This document shows, piece by piece, positions 12,256 to 25,584 of a stretch of DNA of 64,000 nucleotides. The position numbers and the translations under genes are program-made. Source of the DNA: Hermodice carunculata (taxonomy: Eukaryota; Annelida; Polychaeta; Eunicida; Amphinomidae); contig OZ026613.1 of NCBI GenBank assembly GCA_964020975.1, positions 118,852,185-118,916,184 of the forward strand, read 5' to 3'. Within the stretch, counting starts at the first letter, position 1. Every line of letters begins with the position of its first letter. The notes beneath the pieces were generated by a model. That model had not been told where the DNA came from, did no database searches, and saw only the letters and a program-made list of their open reading frames with translations.

Positions 12256-13384
12256 ATACAGTACCAACGCCAAAGTTCAATTTGTAGGTGTCGCTCTCGC
12301 CGACATGCGCGACTCTTGAATCACTTCTTGTTGATATGCCAGTGGACGTTGCTCTGAAATACAGTGTGGTTCCCTTAACTTGTGAACACAAACCGCGGTC
12401 CAGCGCAGACATGTCATGATACTTTTGTGCCTTGTGTGTTCAGAGCGTTGGATTTATAGTAACATTAGATCCTATAACTTTTGAAATGAAAAGAATAATC
12501 CGGTGCTATGACACGTGACTGGTCAGACCGACCTTTCGTGCCAGCGAGAGCACCTTCCTTGCATGAAGTTGAAATATCTAGGGAAACACTTCGACACAGA
12601 ATGTGGAATTAAGGACCTTACGACTATAATATGTCGAGGCTAGGAAGCGTTCACCCCAGGATATCTTGCAGGGTAGCTATTTCTATGTTGTAAACTTTTC
12701 ATCGCACGTGGGAATGGGGTCGTGTGTAAGGCGAAGCAAAAAAGGCGAGATGGCGGGGCCGCCCTCTATGCTGGGTAAATTAGGGAATTACCGGAAATAT
12801 GGAATGTGTCCGCGTGAAGTAATTCTCGGGCATTAACTCTGATGAAAGCAGACAAGGCTTTTTCCAATCACCATGAAGGCTTGCCATGATGCATTGGCTC
12901 TAGAGTCAAGACTTTTATGGTTTTAAAATGCCCTTGGTGGGGTTGCAAGTTTTGAATGACCAATTGAAGTAGCTTTTCATTAGGGCACTTTGTTTTACAG
13001 TACAAAGGCAATTAGTGTTGCCTGTTAAGTATTGTTGAGGCAAGCGGCCGCGTAGTTTACAGTGCATGCCCATGGAGCTAGGATCTCAATCGTAGCTCCA
13101 TGGTATGTCCACGAGAGGAGACCATTGTGTTTTAGGATGCTTACATCCATGGCGAGGCTGGTTAAGCGAAAATCCTGACGGCAAGAGCCTCGTGTGGTAG
13201 AGTGACAATGACCCAACACTGCCATTAGCATGATAGCTCTGACAGTGTAGTAAATGCGACTGTATTTGACACAGCAGCCCTGTCTTGGTAGTCTGCTTAT
13301 TAAACATGCATTAGGAAAGCATTGGACACCTTGCTCTGATCTCAAGGTTAACCAAAACAATAAACATATTGTATAAATTTTGAG
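12255..13384. other. No recognisable feature
   Basis: Mixed-composition sequence. A minus-strand frame (13025-13402, 125 codons) has no domain, and no strong splice sites were noted. Confidence 0.35.
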
Positions 13385-13965
13385 GCGTACAAAAAGGGAC
13401 ATCGTGCGGTTTTTAAAAGGTTCACCAAATCACTACGCATACTCTTTTAATCTAAAGGCCCGGCTAAACAGGAGGCATGGTGCTCTAATTTGGGGATTCG
13501 ACAAAACAGAAGGTGCAGTTCTTTACATTGGAGGCTCACAAAAACAGTGGACACTGTGCTCTAACCTTCAGGCTCAGCTAAACGCTGAGCAGAGTGCTTC
13601 AATCTGGAGATTAAGCAATGTGGATATTAAGCAAAACAGTGGATGCGGTCCTCTAATCTAGAGGTTCCGGGAAATGGTGGGCTTGGTGCTCTAATCTTGA
13701 GACTGACCAGACAGTGGATACAGTGCAAGTACCTAGGGAGTCACCGAAGCATTGGTTTGGGTGCTGTAATGCGCATGCTCAGTCAAATAATAGGGGAAGT
13801 GCTGTAATTTGGAGGCTCATCGGAACAATAAACTTAGTGTTCTAATTTGCTGGTTCACCGCTGAACATAGTACTGTAATGTAGAGGCTCATAAAAAAAGT
13901 CCATGTAGTTCGCTGACAAACAGAGTGGACATGGTGCTCCAACCTAGAAACTCAGTACCATTGGA
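13385..13965. repeat. Old, degenerate ~40-bp tandem array
   Basis: A recurring core like ggaggctcacaaaaacagtg + gacatggtgctctaatct recurs every 38-46 bp with many substitutions and indels, for example at 13531, 13570, 13663, 13805 and 13921. It is clearly older than the other arrays. Confidence 0.75.
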
Positions 13966-15255
13966 CGTGTACCTGTAGTATCACAGTCTGTTACCTAACA
14001 TGGATGGACCCGTTGCTGCGCAACATATTGAAATAAAAGGCTGCTAATGGACCTAAGTAGAAACCGCCTGCTGATGTTAGCGCCTCCATGCTATATAGAT
14101 TGCAATAGATCACGACCTTTCCTGGATATTTTCAGAACTCCGTTACATTGTTTAAATGTTTTTTATGACAATTACAATAATAACTGCTCCCTCTTTATCT
14201 CTCGTAACATTACTTCCACTTAATCTGCAGCTCACATATTATCGCCAGGTATTAGTACTTATTGATTGATATCATTTACACGTCAACTACAAGCATCTGC
14301 TCTCTGTGTAGTACAAATGTCACATTTTCATATTGCGTACACTTGTCGTCCCCATTTGTTTACTTCCATTTATTATCTCAACAAGACCATCAACACAGGC
14401 AGAGAGTAGTTCCTCATCTTTGTTATCCTGGTAGGTTTTGTTGTGCACAGAACTTTCGCCTATCATTTCTCACATACTATCTTGTACAGACTAACCTCAA
14501 GGGCCCAGGCTTAAGTAAGCTTGATAGCCAAATAGGCTCTTAATCTTCTCCACATACAGTTTCTCTTTGCCATTGTCATTGTTACTGTTGTTGATATTGC
14601 TTTGCTGATGTCATTCACGTTTATGGTGAATCTTTCAAAGTGAGCAGCTTTGAATGGAATCCTCTGTTAGTATAACAGTGACATGATAGCAGGTCCCTGA
14701 TAAGACCTGTATGTGTAATATTTGTGTGTGAAAATGTTGCAAATGAGAGTCAAGACCGCAGACCGGCAGGGGATGTTGCATGCCAAGAACATAAACAAGG
14801 GTCACCCGGCAGCTGACAGAGCTGACTGAGGGTCTCGTGACGAAGGGGGTCCCATGGCACCGCCTTGGCGCGCACGGTAGCGTTCGTTTCTGCCGTGGCG
14901 TCTACTCTTCACATTCTGCACTGCGTTCCAGCAACGAAAATGGCAAGTGGTGACATTCGACCTTCAACAACCACAATGTCACTTTCATTTAAATGAAACA
15001 ACACATGTCATTAAAATGTGCCTCACCTGCTTATTTAAACACCCTATTCAGCTTGTGACAGAAAAAAGCTTATTGAAGTCGTTTCTGTGGTTTACCAGAA
15101 GTGTCACACTGCCATGTGCTTTTATTTTTTTGTTGCAATGTTGCAGGAAAATTGGGAAATAAAACCGAAAATCTATAATTACAGACGTATGGATGTGTTT
15201 CGAAACACTCTAAACCCCAAACCAACAAGGAAATCCAGTAAAGCTGCGTTGAGAA
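13966..15255. other. No gene recognised; small GC-rich patch
   Basis: A GC- and CpG-richer patch lies at about 14805-14945, but no first exon could be linked to it. The rest is AT-rich and stop-dense. Confidence 0.35.
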
Positions 15256-15537
15256 TGTATGTATGTATGTATGTATGTATGTATGTATGTATGTATGTAT
15301 GTATGTATGTGTGTGTGTGTGTATGTATGCATGTGAGTGTGTGTATGTAAATATGTGTATGTATGTTTGTATTCATGTGTGTATGTACGTAGGTATATGT
15401 ATGTATGTACGTATGTATATGTATGCATGCATGCATGCATGCATGTATGTATGTATGTATGTATGTATGTATGTATGTATGTATGAACCACATAGCTTGG
15501 TTCTATGTATGTATGTATGAACCACATAGCTTGGTTC
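15256..15537. repeat. (GTAT)n microsatellite with repeated flank
   Basis: GTAT units with GTGT and GCAT variant blocks run to about 15484. The last units carry two copies of gtatgaaccacatagcttgg + ttc, at 15481-15503 and 15515-15537, separated only by more GTAT, as expected from slippage that captured the flank. Confidence 0.93.
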
Positions 15538-17085
15538 CATTTTCTTTCCTGCGCAATAGTGATACGGGACTTAAAGTTTTATGAAGAACCTTCTTACGTC
15601 CTCAGAAAGATCGTCCCTTGCCCTTGAGCTTTGGCAGTCCTAAACAGAACAGTTGGTTCTTTGGACTCGCCTTGGTGTTTATTTGCATACCAACCTATAT
15701 GATAGGTATGTTTCTTTACCTTTGCTTTAAACAGAAATACCAGGTCTGCCATTTCATGTAAAATTCAACATTCGTCTTTAGAAAAACCTGAACAAATGTC
15801 CCAAACTGTGATATTGTCACTCACTCCAGTAGGCCTACGTCCCAAAAATTGTTTCCAGTTCAGAGCTGTTTCACAGCAGACCATGCAAGTCACCGCGGCA
15901 TATATTTTACTCATTGTGACAACCATATACCGCTGCACATTGGAGACACCGCAGGCAAAACATGGCCCATGAGGCGTCATATCCACAGGAGTGTTAGATA
16001 CTTTACTGCTCTTTTGTACTCATGCAGGCAGATACATGTATATAAAATCATGTAAAAGGATATATATTCACAGATTTGCCATGAGGGGCCCATATATAAA
16101 GAAACTATGTTTACATAATTATACACAAAGCAAAGATACGCTTTAGTATGTGTGTGTTAGTTAAAACGACGGTTCTATGAAGAAATTCTACGGTATTGAT
16201 GACGATAATTAAACTGATAATGAGAGGGATTGTAAGAGTAAAGGTCATTATCATTTTTATTAAAATCGCCGGGAAGCTAAGATTGATTATGAGCATCAAA
16301 ATAAAGACCACACTATGGTAAATAAGAAGAGACGCATGCTGACGTTAAGCTAACAAAGCCCAAAATAGAACAATGATAAAATATGTTCATCGAAATGAAA
16401 TTAAAATTCAGCATACCGAAGGTTCAGTTGTCACACACGCACTGGCTTCCTCGTGCGCGAACCCGTAAACGTGGGAGAAAACTTCCAGTCCAGCGTCCAA
16501 GTCCAGGGATGTGCCACATGAGTATTAGCTCAGAAAAACCTTGTTGCCAGAGAAGTAAAGAGGTATTCCGTGGACCGAGGCTTGTGGTAATTATCGGATA
16601 CGGAGAGTCATGGTGCAGTCGTGACTAGCCTGGGACACAATACTCTAAAAACTTGTTCTACGTTCTACCTGAGGTGATTTCTCCCTGCCTCTTTTTATGT
16701 GGCCCAGAAGCTTGTAATGGGACTCCCAAAATGCATGTAAGATCTCTACATGAAAAGAATGGCAGCAATTTTATCAGCCAGAACATATATTAGCCCGTGA
16801 AGTTCAGAACAGTAGCAATGGTTAATACACTGCAGGCCTTTATCACCGTGGCATTCAATCGCCCGGTAACAATGTGTACTTACTATGGCCGGAGAGTGTC
16901 ACACTGGACACAATCAACATATTGTTAGTTACTGGTTTAGTATACCCGAAGATAGGCGTAGTGTATAGTGTAAACACGTTGTTACTTACTGATGTACAAG
17001 ACCCGGTGAATGGCGCAATGGATACTCTGAACGCATTGTTCCCTACTTTTTAAAGTGTGTGTCAACACACACTTGTCTGATTTTC

Positions 17086-17086
<1 letters not shown>
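15538..17086. other. No recognisable feature
   Basis: No domain or repeat family recognised. The open frames at 15849-16055 and 16383-16628 look like chance. Confidence 0.35.

Positions 17087-17170
<84 letters not shown>
17087..17170. repeat. (TTTC)n microsatellite
   Basis: About 21 uninterrupted TTTC units, immediately followed by a 145-bp tandem array. Confidence 0.97.
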
Positions 17171-17171
<1 letters not shown>

Positions 17172-17820
17172 GACACTATTACACTCAGAAACTCCAAACT
17201 TAGCATGATTGTGCCTCTATAGAAGGAGTTGGGCCTTTTATGCAGAGGAATTAAGAAAATTAAAATTATGCAAATTAGGGGCATTTGGAATTTTAAATCT
17301 TGAGTAACTTCAAAAGTATAACAGATAGCGATGCCATTCCAACTTGTACTAGAGGGTTATTGACCATTGCACATATAATGAGTTAAAAACAAAAGTTGTA
17401 GGATTTTAAATTATGTTAATTAGCAGCATTTGAAACATTAAATCTTGAATAGCTCCAAAACTATTATAGATAGAGATGTCATTTCAACTTCTGCTTGGGG
17501 ATTATTGTCCGTTGTACATGTAATGAATCTGAAACAAAAGTTGTAGCAGATTAAATTATGTTAATTAGCAGCATTTGAAATTTTAAGACTTGAATATCTT
17601 CATAACTATTATAGATAGAGATGTCATTTCAACTTCTGCTTGGGGATTATTGTCCGTTGTACATGTAATGAATCTGAAACAGAAGTTGTAGCAAATTAAA
17701 TTATGTTAATTAGCAGCATTAGAAATTTTAAATCTTGAATAACTTCAAAGCTATAATAGATAGAGATGCCATTCCAACTTCTGCCTCTATGTTATGGACT
17801 AGTTGTACATCGCCATACCA
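17171..17820. repeat. 145-bp tandem array, about 4.5 copies
   Basis: The block ttaaattatgttaattagca starts at 17406, 17551 and 17696, exactly 145 bp apart; a more diverged copy lies about 145 bp earlier. Another shared block is tagatagagatgtcatttca. Microsatellite plus a near-nucleosome-length tandem core is a layout known from non-autonomous DNA transposons of invertebrates. I see no clear element ends here. Confidence 0.9.
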
Positions 17821-19057
17821 ATATGCTTTGAAGACACACACACTGATATTCTATACAGCAAATCATCTTTTCTAGTTCTGCTTTGTATTGTTATCCCCAA
17901 TTTTCCCCTTGTCTAGAATTTCAATTAATAATAATGTTTACTTTACAACGGTGTTCATATAAAAACCCGATCACGTTGATACGTTTCCAGTAGTTTGTGT
18001 TGAGATAACAATGTGACGGCATAGTGGCGCTTTATGGTAACTTGACGATGCCAAGGCAGACAGGCTATTTGCGCATAAAACGTATTTTGAGGATTTTTCG
18101 GCCCTTTATATTTTTGAAGAGATATGTTTACACACGATACGGGTAATAGCTGAAATGTGGTGATTTAGGGCTTGGCTATAAAAGTACATACATTGAGGAT
18201 TTTTTTGGTCCTTGATCTTGTATGCCAGCAATATTCAAGGGGTATGAACATTTGTAAAATCGTGATCTCCTTTAAGCACAGCTGAAGTCGACAAAAATTG
18301 AATTTTGTTTTTACGGTTTAAGTCAAAGTGCCTTTCCTCACAACCCAAATAATTTTTCTCTGTCAAAACGTTTTCATGTAAAAATACGTAAGAAAACCTG
18401 GCAAATGGTTCCTGGGCACAATACGACAATAAGGAGCATTAACAAAAACAGGCGCATTTCTGAACGTGATACGGGACCTTCATGTTGTCAACATACAGTA
18501 AGCAGGTAGTGTTTTCATTTAATAACTTTGAGTACCATAGGGCGTGAATCGTTTCATACCAGAGGTAATCTGACAAATTAGGCAGGCAGTCGGACAAAGA
18601 GCGGAATAGGCCTTCGGCGCTAAATTTAGTATTGATTGCTGTGTACTATGTTTTCCATTCAAACATTGAAGTTTTTATGTCTTGTGGTTTTGTTTTATAT
18701 CATTCCAGCTAATAACGCATTATGTAATTCCGCAGACCCATTAGGCTCCTGTGAACCATCTCCGTGTCTTTGTATTTCCTCCCAGTATCATCTCTAGACT
18801 CTAGGCTTTGTCTCATTAACTAAGCAATCAATGTGTGATATAACCAGACGTAGCTTGCTCTTCCTGAGCAACTTGTGGCTATACAGACCTTTCCTGGAAT
18901 ACTAATTCAGTCATTTGCTGCATAGTATGGCGCAGGCAGATGCGATTTCCTCTGACGTATATCATTATCAAAGGGTCTGATTAAGAACCCGTCATAACCC
19001 ATGTGTGTTAAATTGAAACCAGTGGGTAATACAACTTTATACCACAGTCGCTGGAAG
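17821..19057. other. No recognisable feature
   Basis: AT-rich sequence with no gene-like frame. Confidence 0.4.
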
Positions 19058-19182
19058 ATACCACAAACACAAATTAATTGTTTGTGAGATAACGTCGAAA
19101 CCTTGCTCTCATAGCCAACGACACCACAAACATCAAGGAATTGTTTGTGAGATAAAGGTGAGACCTGGCTCTCGTCTCCAAC
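19058..19182. repeat. ~62-bp direct duplication
   Basis: Two adjacent diverged copies sharing accacaaaca and aattgtttgtgagata; starts at about 19061 and 19122. Confidence 0.85.
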
Positions 19183-19284
19183 ATGATACATTGGCACATC
19201 CGTCTCTCTGTGTCTCATCCCGTAGATGGCACACTGGAAGAGTCGCTTCTCTTCCCTTCACTTCCAACAAGGTACATTAAGAGC

Positions 19285-19797
19285 CTTGTGTCTATGCCTG
19301 ACAGCTCCCACATGGAACGCTGACAGAAACAGCCCGCTGTCTCTCAGCTCCTACATGGTACGCTGACAGAAACAGCCCGCTGTCTCTCAGCTCCCACATG
19401 GTACGCTGACTGAAACAGCCCGCTGCCTCTCAGCTCCCACATTGTACGCTGACAGAAACAGCCCGCTGTCTCTCAGCTCCCACATGGTACGCTGACAGAA
19501 ACAGCCCGCTGCCTCTCAGCTCCTACATGGTACGCTGACAGAAACAGCCCGCTGTCTTTCAGCTCACACATGGTATGCTGACAGAAACAGCCCGCTGTCT
19601 CTCAGCTCCTACTTGGAACGCTGACAGAAACAGCCCGCTGTCTCTCAGCTCCCACATGGAACGCTAACAGCAACACCCCGCTGTCTGTCAGCTCCTACAT
19701 GGTACGCTGACAGAAACACCCGGCTGTCTCTCAGTTCCCACATGGTACGCTGACAGAAACAGCCCGCTGTCTGTCTGCTCCCACATTCAGCGCCGCA
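19285..19797. repeat. 43-bp minisatellite, about 12 copies
   Basis: Unit: tgacagaaacagcccgctgt + ctctcagctcccacatggtacgc, 43-bp spacing (19321 to 19364). Copies differ by few changes (ctac/ccac, ggaac/ggtac), indicating recent homogenisation. The plus strand has stops, so no long frames arise. Confidence 0.95.
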
Positions 19798-21169
19798 GAT
19801 TCGCTCTCTGTTGTCAGGAACAAGATATTTATTTTGTGTGTGTACTGTTCAATTCATTGTGGATTTGTATCATTCACATTTCAGTTGGAAGTGTATGTGA
19901 TAGTGTTCCAGCATCACCTTCCACACGTTAATATTGACAACTTATCTCATTATTATTTCTTTTGCATACAAGGGTTTTCATGTTTGACTTATTCCACTAA
20001 ATTTGAATAAACGGTAAACGGGTGTTTTGTGTATGGTTTCCAATACACCAAAGGATTCCCACCACTTGAATGTAGATTGAAGGTTAATCATGTATATGTC
20101 ACAAAATAAACTGTTGGATCTGATCAATTGTGATGATTAAATAGAGAGCATGTGTGATTCTACCCACTGAACTGACATTTGTGTTCTTGTCATAGCCAGT
20201 ACGCGCAGCGGACGCTGTTTTAAATGGACGAGTTTACCCAGGTCCTGCTAATGTACAGGCTACATTTTGACTTTTTTTGTTATAACTATTGGGCAGAGGT
20301 ATTTATATTGTCAATATAAGATTTCTCATGCAAAATGAGACGTTGTACTATGTTGAGTTTCAATGTAGAAGTGTTATTTGGCTATGTGGATACCGATATA
20401 AATGCAGTGACAGACTCATGTCTGCTTGCTGGTGGTGCCAACTCGCACATTTTGTCTATTCCCAGTTGTTTTGTGTCTATGCCTTGTTTTTGGCAGCCAC
20501 ATTTGCTAACTTATGGGGATTGTAAATTTAATATGTTTTGACGTAAAACTTCAAAGGCATATATACAAGCGAAAATGAGATAAAACAACCACTCTATGGT
20601 CAAAGCACATTGTACATGCTATTGGGGTCAAACAAATATTGCATTTATGTTGCAGTACATTATTTATGAGCTACAATATGTTTGTGTCTTGTCTGGGAAA
20701 TACATTTTCTTGCATTGACAGATAATCTTAGTTTTTTTTGTGTGTGTTTGAGTACAGCCCACAACACATTTTCAACAACACTTCAGTTTTTATCTGTGGT
20801 ATTAGAAATATGAACCGCAGTTTTTCTCTCACCAAGACAGGACTTCGTTTGATCAGGATGAGAGTTTCTACACAGTGCCTCTTGTTTCAAAGCATTGACA
20901 GATGTCCCTGACTCATGGTTTTTATGAGGTGATACATTATGTGCAAGTATTGTGCTCATTACAATTCCAAACTGTTGGCTGTGTTATCAGTGATTCCTCT
21001 GCACACAACATGTACACGGGAACAACACAAAGCTGTCCTTTAGCCTCCCAGGTTCACTGCTGCACTGGCATTGCATGCAGTAGGCCCAGTATTGGTCTTT
21101 CTTCCTTGTGCTCAGATCGACTCTTCAGAGCCACCAGGAAGCACCATGGAGACATCTGGGTCAGCATCA
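19798..21169. other. No recognisable feature
   Basis: T-rich plus strand. The open frames at 20289-20541 and 20902-21204 carry no recognisable domain. Confidence 0.35.
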
Positions 21170-21221
21170 GCCATATAAGACCTGACTGGTTCCCTGCCAT
21201 ATAAGACCTGACTGGTTCCCT
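21170..21221. repeat. 26-bp direct duplication
   Basis: Two perfect adjacent copies of gccatataagacctgactgg + ttccct. Confidence 0.93.
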
Positions 21222-21507
21222 GCCTGGGAGGGCGTTCAAGCACACAGTGTGCCTGTATTGTTTGCCTATCCAGTCAGTCAGTATGCATCTACCCAGAAGG
21301 CCAGCTCATGTGGGCACTGTGTCGCATAAAAGTAGACCTAGACTGTTAACCTTATCAGTATGGACTCAGGTCTTTCAGTCTACTTCACGAAATTTAACCT
21401 CAATCCTCTTCAGGAGTATTTCATTTCCACTTGTGTTTGTGTTCAAATCACGGAGGGAGGCATTTCTCAGAAACGTGCTTGCTGAACCCTTTCAACTATC
21501 ATACCTG

Positions 21508-21882
21508 CAGTGGAGGCAGCTTACAGGCAATAGGGGCAGCTTATAGGCAGTGGAGGCAGCTTACAGGTAATGGAGGCAGCTTACAGGCAGTGGAGGCAGC
21601 TTACAGCCAGTGGGGGCAGCTTACAGGCAGTGGAGGCAGCTTACAGGCAGTGGGGGCAGCTTACAGGCAGTGGAGGCAGCTTACAGCCAGTGGGGCAGCT
21701 TACAGGCAGTGGAGGCAGCTTACAGGCAGTGGACGCAGCTTACAGGCAGTGGAGGCAGCTTACAGCCAGTGGGGCAGCTTACAGGCAGTGGAGGCAGCTT
21801 ACAGGCAGTGGAGGCAGCTTACAGCCAGTGGGGGCAGCTTACAGCCAGTGGAGGCAGCTTACAGGCAGTAGAAGCAGCTTAA
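21508..21882. repeat. 20-bp minisatellite, about 19 copies
   Basis: Unit cagtggaggcagcttacagg with variants (gggggc, acgcag, agccag). Twenty is two more than a multiple of three and the unit has no forward stop, so all three forward frames read a 20-residue periodic peptide (AVEAAYRQWRQLTGSGGSLQ). Frames of 90-146 codons result; none is evidence for a gene. The variant order suggests copying of multi-unit blocks. Confidence 0.95.
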
Positions 21883-22614
21883 GTGCAGGTTAACCTGCAT
21901 GGGCTTTAAGGTCCCTGGGGGCATTCTATGCATATTTCAAATTGAACCTGGTTTCTACATGAAGTACAGTATAGGTGTAAGATTACTGACATCACAGGTC
22001 CCAGTCACATTAGAAGAGACTGCAGCACTGTACGACAGAAGGCTATTACAGCCTGCAAGTCTTTCTTGCTTGTTGCAAAATGGACAACCTTCAAAGACAC
22101 ATCCATCATATGCGGGCGGGTGGGGGTGGGGGGCTAAGCACATGATCACTTTGACCCCCAGAAGATATCTGCTTGCTCATTCAGCAACATTAATGAAAAC
22201 TTGGTTGGAGCTTGGAGCTGGAAATAACTTGGATAAGTTTGTTGAGCATCACTAACTTACCATATGGAGATTTATCTCTGTGGTGCCAGTGAAAAAACAG
22301 TCAGCCTACTCTGCAGTTATGTTTTTGAATGGTTAATATTCTATGTCATAAGAATCAAGTGACCAGGATTGAATGAAATAAACAAGCACGGGTAACAAAG
22401 GCCCCCTTGAATCTGTGGGGACATCATCAGCTGGATCTGTTTGCCACAAGGGCAGATGCTCCAAGTCTCCCAGGAAAGGTGAAAAAGCCTACTATGGGTG
22501 CATAAAGTCAGTTTAGAACGCATTCCCCATGATAGGCCCCTGCTTTTGCACCTACCTGGGAAACCCCTGCCATTTTTCATTTTTTCCTGCTTAGAGCCTC
22601 TGTAGGTGCCATGA

Positions 22615-22714
<100 letters not shown>

Positions 22715-24169
22715 AGTCCATATCCCAGCATGCAATGGCCTGAATGACAGGTGTCCTCCATTGTGTATGAGAGTCTCTATATATGATGTAGTCTATACTT
22801 ACCTGTGCCTTCCATTGATAATGGCATTGCTCACCTAAGCACATGCAGGGTCAGTGGACCTGATCTTGGTTTCTCCTTGATGACCCTCGAAGGTGGACTC
22901 TAGAGTTTTAGAGTTAAGCTCAGGGCTCTGCACGCCCCCCCCCCCCCATCCTGGGAAAATTGGCTTCAACCTAAGCCCACTATCCTCTGCAGCAACTTGT
23001 TGAATCCAGTTTTTCAGATCATCCAGGTTCTATTCACATCAATATCTGCCTTCTTTAAAAAAAGGAAAAAGTACATCAATTCCATTCGATCAATGATACT
23101 TGTGATCTTGGCATTTATTTTAGGAACAAAACTACCAATACAAAATACTTTGATTTTCTTGATTCTCATGAAACCCAAGCATGGTCTTTCTTTTGTTTCC
23201 TTTTGACTAGCATTTTTTCTAAGCAGTCTATTACTGTGTGATGGAGGTCTTGGTAGTAAACCCACTACCGTCTTGTTGTCTTGAGGACAAAAACATTTAT
23301 GTTGCGACACTTATTAAAAAGAAAACAATGTTTGTGGACAATTCAGGCATGGAGACATAATTGACCACAAACATATTTCTCCTTCTGTACCACACCCCTT
23401 TGCCTGAAAACTTCACAGAAGCTATTTCTCAAAACACTTCATCTTTCTGTGATACAATTGTATAATATGCATTGTGGTAAAATTTCTTGAATCATAAGTT
23501 TATCTGGGCTGATAGATAGCACATACACATTTCAATCGAGCTTAACCTGTCTACAAAGATTTTTTCCCTGCATTTTATAATATGGCAGTTTGTGAAGAAA
23601 GATTTCATATGTAAAAATAAAGTTTCTGATGTTCCAGACATTTTTCCTTATTTCTGTGGCTTTTGAGCTTGAAGCAGGGTCAGAACGAGTTATTGATTTG
23701 AAATTGCCTGGGAGTGTGGAATGGACAGGCGCATGACTGACACCCCATGCAGACATGGCAGCATTAAGTATCTTCAGGGCTCTGCGGAAAGCCCATAAGA
23801 GGTTGAGAACTTAACTTTATGGCATTGAAAAAGTTTGAAAGAGGGAGGAAGTGGAAACTTCTATCCGTTCAGGGCCCTTAATACTTCCATAAGTACAACA
23901 GTACCACACTGGACACAGGATCCAGACCATTTCTTTTCCTTAGAGGAAACCATAACTAGCTACATAAACCAGAGTACAGTTTTCAAACTGGATCAAAGTG
24001 CAATTTATTCATGCTTGTAAAGCCGTTAGGCAGAACCAAGAAATTTACAGGGCCTCAGGCAATCTGCTGTCTTCAAGGGACTGCCTTGTCTACCTCTTGC
24101 AAAATCCTTAAGAACATTTGTATACCATTCACCATTTCTTTGTGCCACTGAAGCTCAAATAATATATAG

Positions 24170-25584
24170 TTAACCCCTTCAGTGCCAGGTCTTGATGGAG
24201 TCAACAGCTTTCCTCCGCACGCTTTGCAAGCAGTGTGCCCAGAGTACAATATGAAAAGCTATCAACCTGGTCCACTCTTAAGTTATTACCATTGGCGCAA
24301 CAAGTGCCAGAGAGAATTGTCTTCCATGGCATCATCTGTCTGTCTGTCCATCCGTCTGTTTGTCTTGTCGACGTTACTGCTATATATCCAAAATTTCACC
24401 CTAGCTGTACCATATTTTTGTCAATGGACCAGGTTCCTATTGAAAACCAGCTTCTTCTGAATATTTCCAAAAAAAACTTATGAGACTTTTAATGTGTTTA
24501 TTAAAAGATCATCTGAGTGGTGTCAGCCCTGATGACGTTACTGCAATATTTCAGAAGAATTGACCACAGCTTCACCAAATATTTGTCAGAGATGTATCTT
24601 ATAATGGACCAGGCTCCTATATAAAACCGCTACCCTTTGATAAATATGACACTCTTTGTGAAACATAATGTACTCATTTGAATCCCGTTTGAGTGGCATC
24701 AACCCTGACTATATTACTTCGATATCTAAAAAAAATTGATGGCAGCTTTAGCAAATGTTTGTCAGAGGTGCAGCTTATGACAGACCAGCTTCATATGCAA
24801 AACCAGCTTCCTCTGAATATTTTGAAATGAAACTTGTATGGATTTATTTGAAGGCCATCTGATTGGCTTTACCCTGACAATGTTTCGATTATATCTAAAA
24901 AAAATATTGACCACAGCTTTACCAAAGTTTTGTTAGAGGTGCATCTTATGATGGAACAGGTTCCTATCAAAAACGAGCTTTCTTGTGTATTTATAAACTT
25001 TAAAGTATTTATTTCAAGGCAGTTTGAGTAGTGCACAAGGGGATGACTTAACCATAATATCTCAGTAACGATCCATCAAACCTTCACCAATTTTTTTTTA
25101 TCAGAGATGCACATCACACTGGACCACACTTTGAAAAGCATATTCCTTTCATTATTTTCAAACTTGTTATGAAATCTTAAAGTATTTACTTGACGGTCAT
25201 TTAAGTGATGTACAGTACAGTGTCGGTCACCAGAACTTACCCCAAGAACACTTCAAAATTACTTGCATTTCATACACAACAAAATGGAAATTGTATGTGA
25301 TGTGTTCTACTGCGAAGTGTAATAAAAATGCAGAGCTAAGGAAAAAAAGGTTGTGGGCGCCAAGGGTAATCTGTTCTCTGAATGCTATTTCCTGCAACTG
25401 CAGGCTGGTACCTCACGAAAAAGTTCAGGAAAACGTTATCCACATTCATAAATTCCAACCCAACAATGACCTCAAAGTAAAATACAGCAAGGGAAGTAGT
25501 TCAAGGGTGACTTACAAATAATATCGACCTGGTATCGTTGTACTAATTTAGAGTGCGTCGCCTTTTTGACAGTAAAGGGGTTAA
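24170..25584 (+). mobile_element. Long TTAA-bounded piggyBac-like non-autonomous element (copy in duplication unit 1)
   Basis: The element is 1,415 bp long, starts TTAACCCCTTCAGTGCC and ends GACAGTAAAGGGGTTAA, giving TTAA sites and ~15-bp imperfect inverted ends. Its left ~90 bp carries GAGTCAACAGCTTTCCTC and GTGTGCCC, as in the short MITEs at 3721, 35708 and 44736, so it shares their left end. The interior holds about five diverged ~175-bp direct repeats; the anchor atggaccaggttcctat recurs near 24422, 24603, 24778, 24952 and 25118. No transposase frame is present, so it must have been moved in trans if it moved. Confidence 0.82.

Noticed and set aside
21431-21871. 146-codon Gln/Ser/Ala-rich repeat protein
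   Set aside because: Product of the 20-bp array.
23014-23310. 98-codon minus frame, also open in the duplicate at 26561-26815
   Set aside because: The two copies are too recent for shared openness to imply selection; amino-acid changes occur and no domain is recognised.
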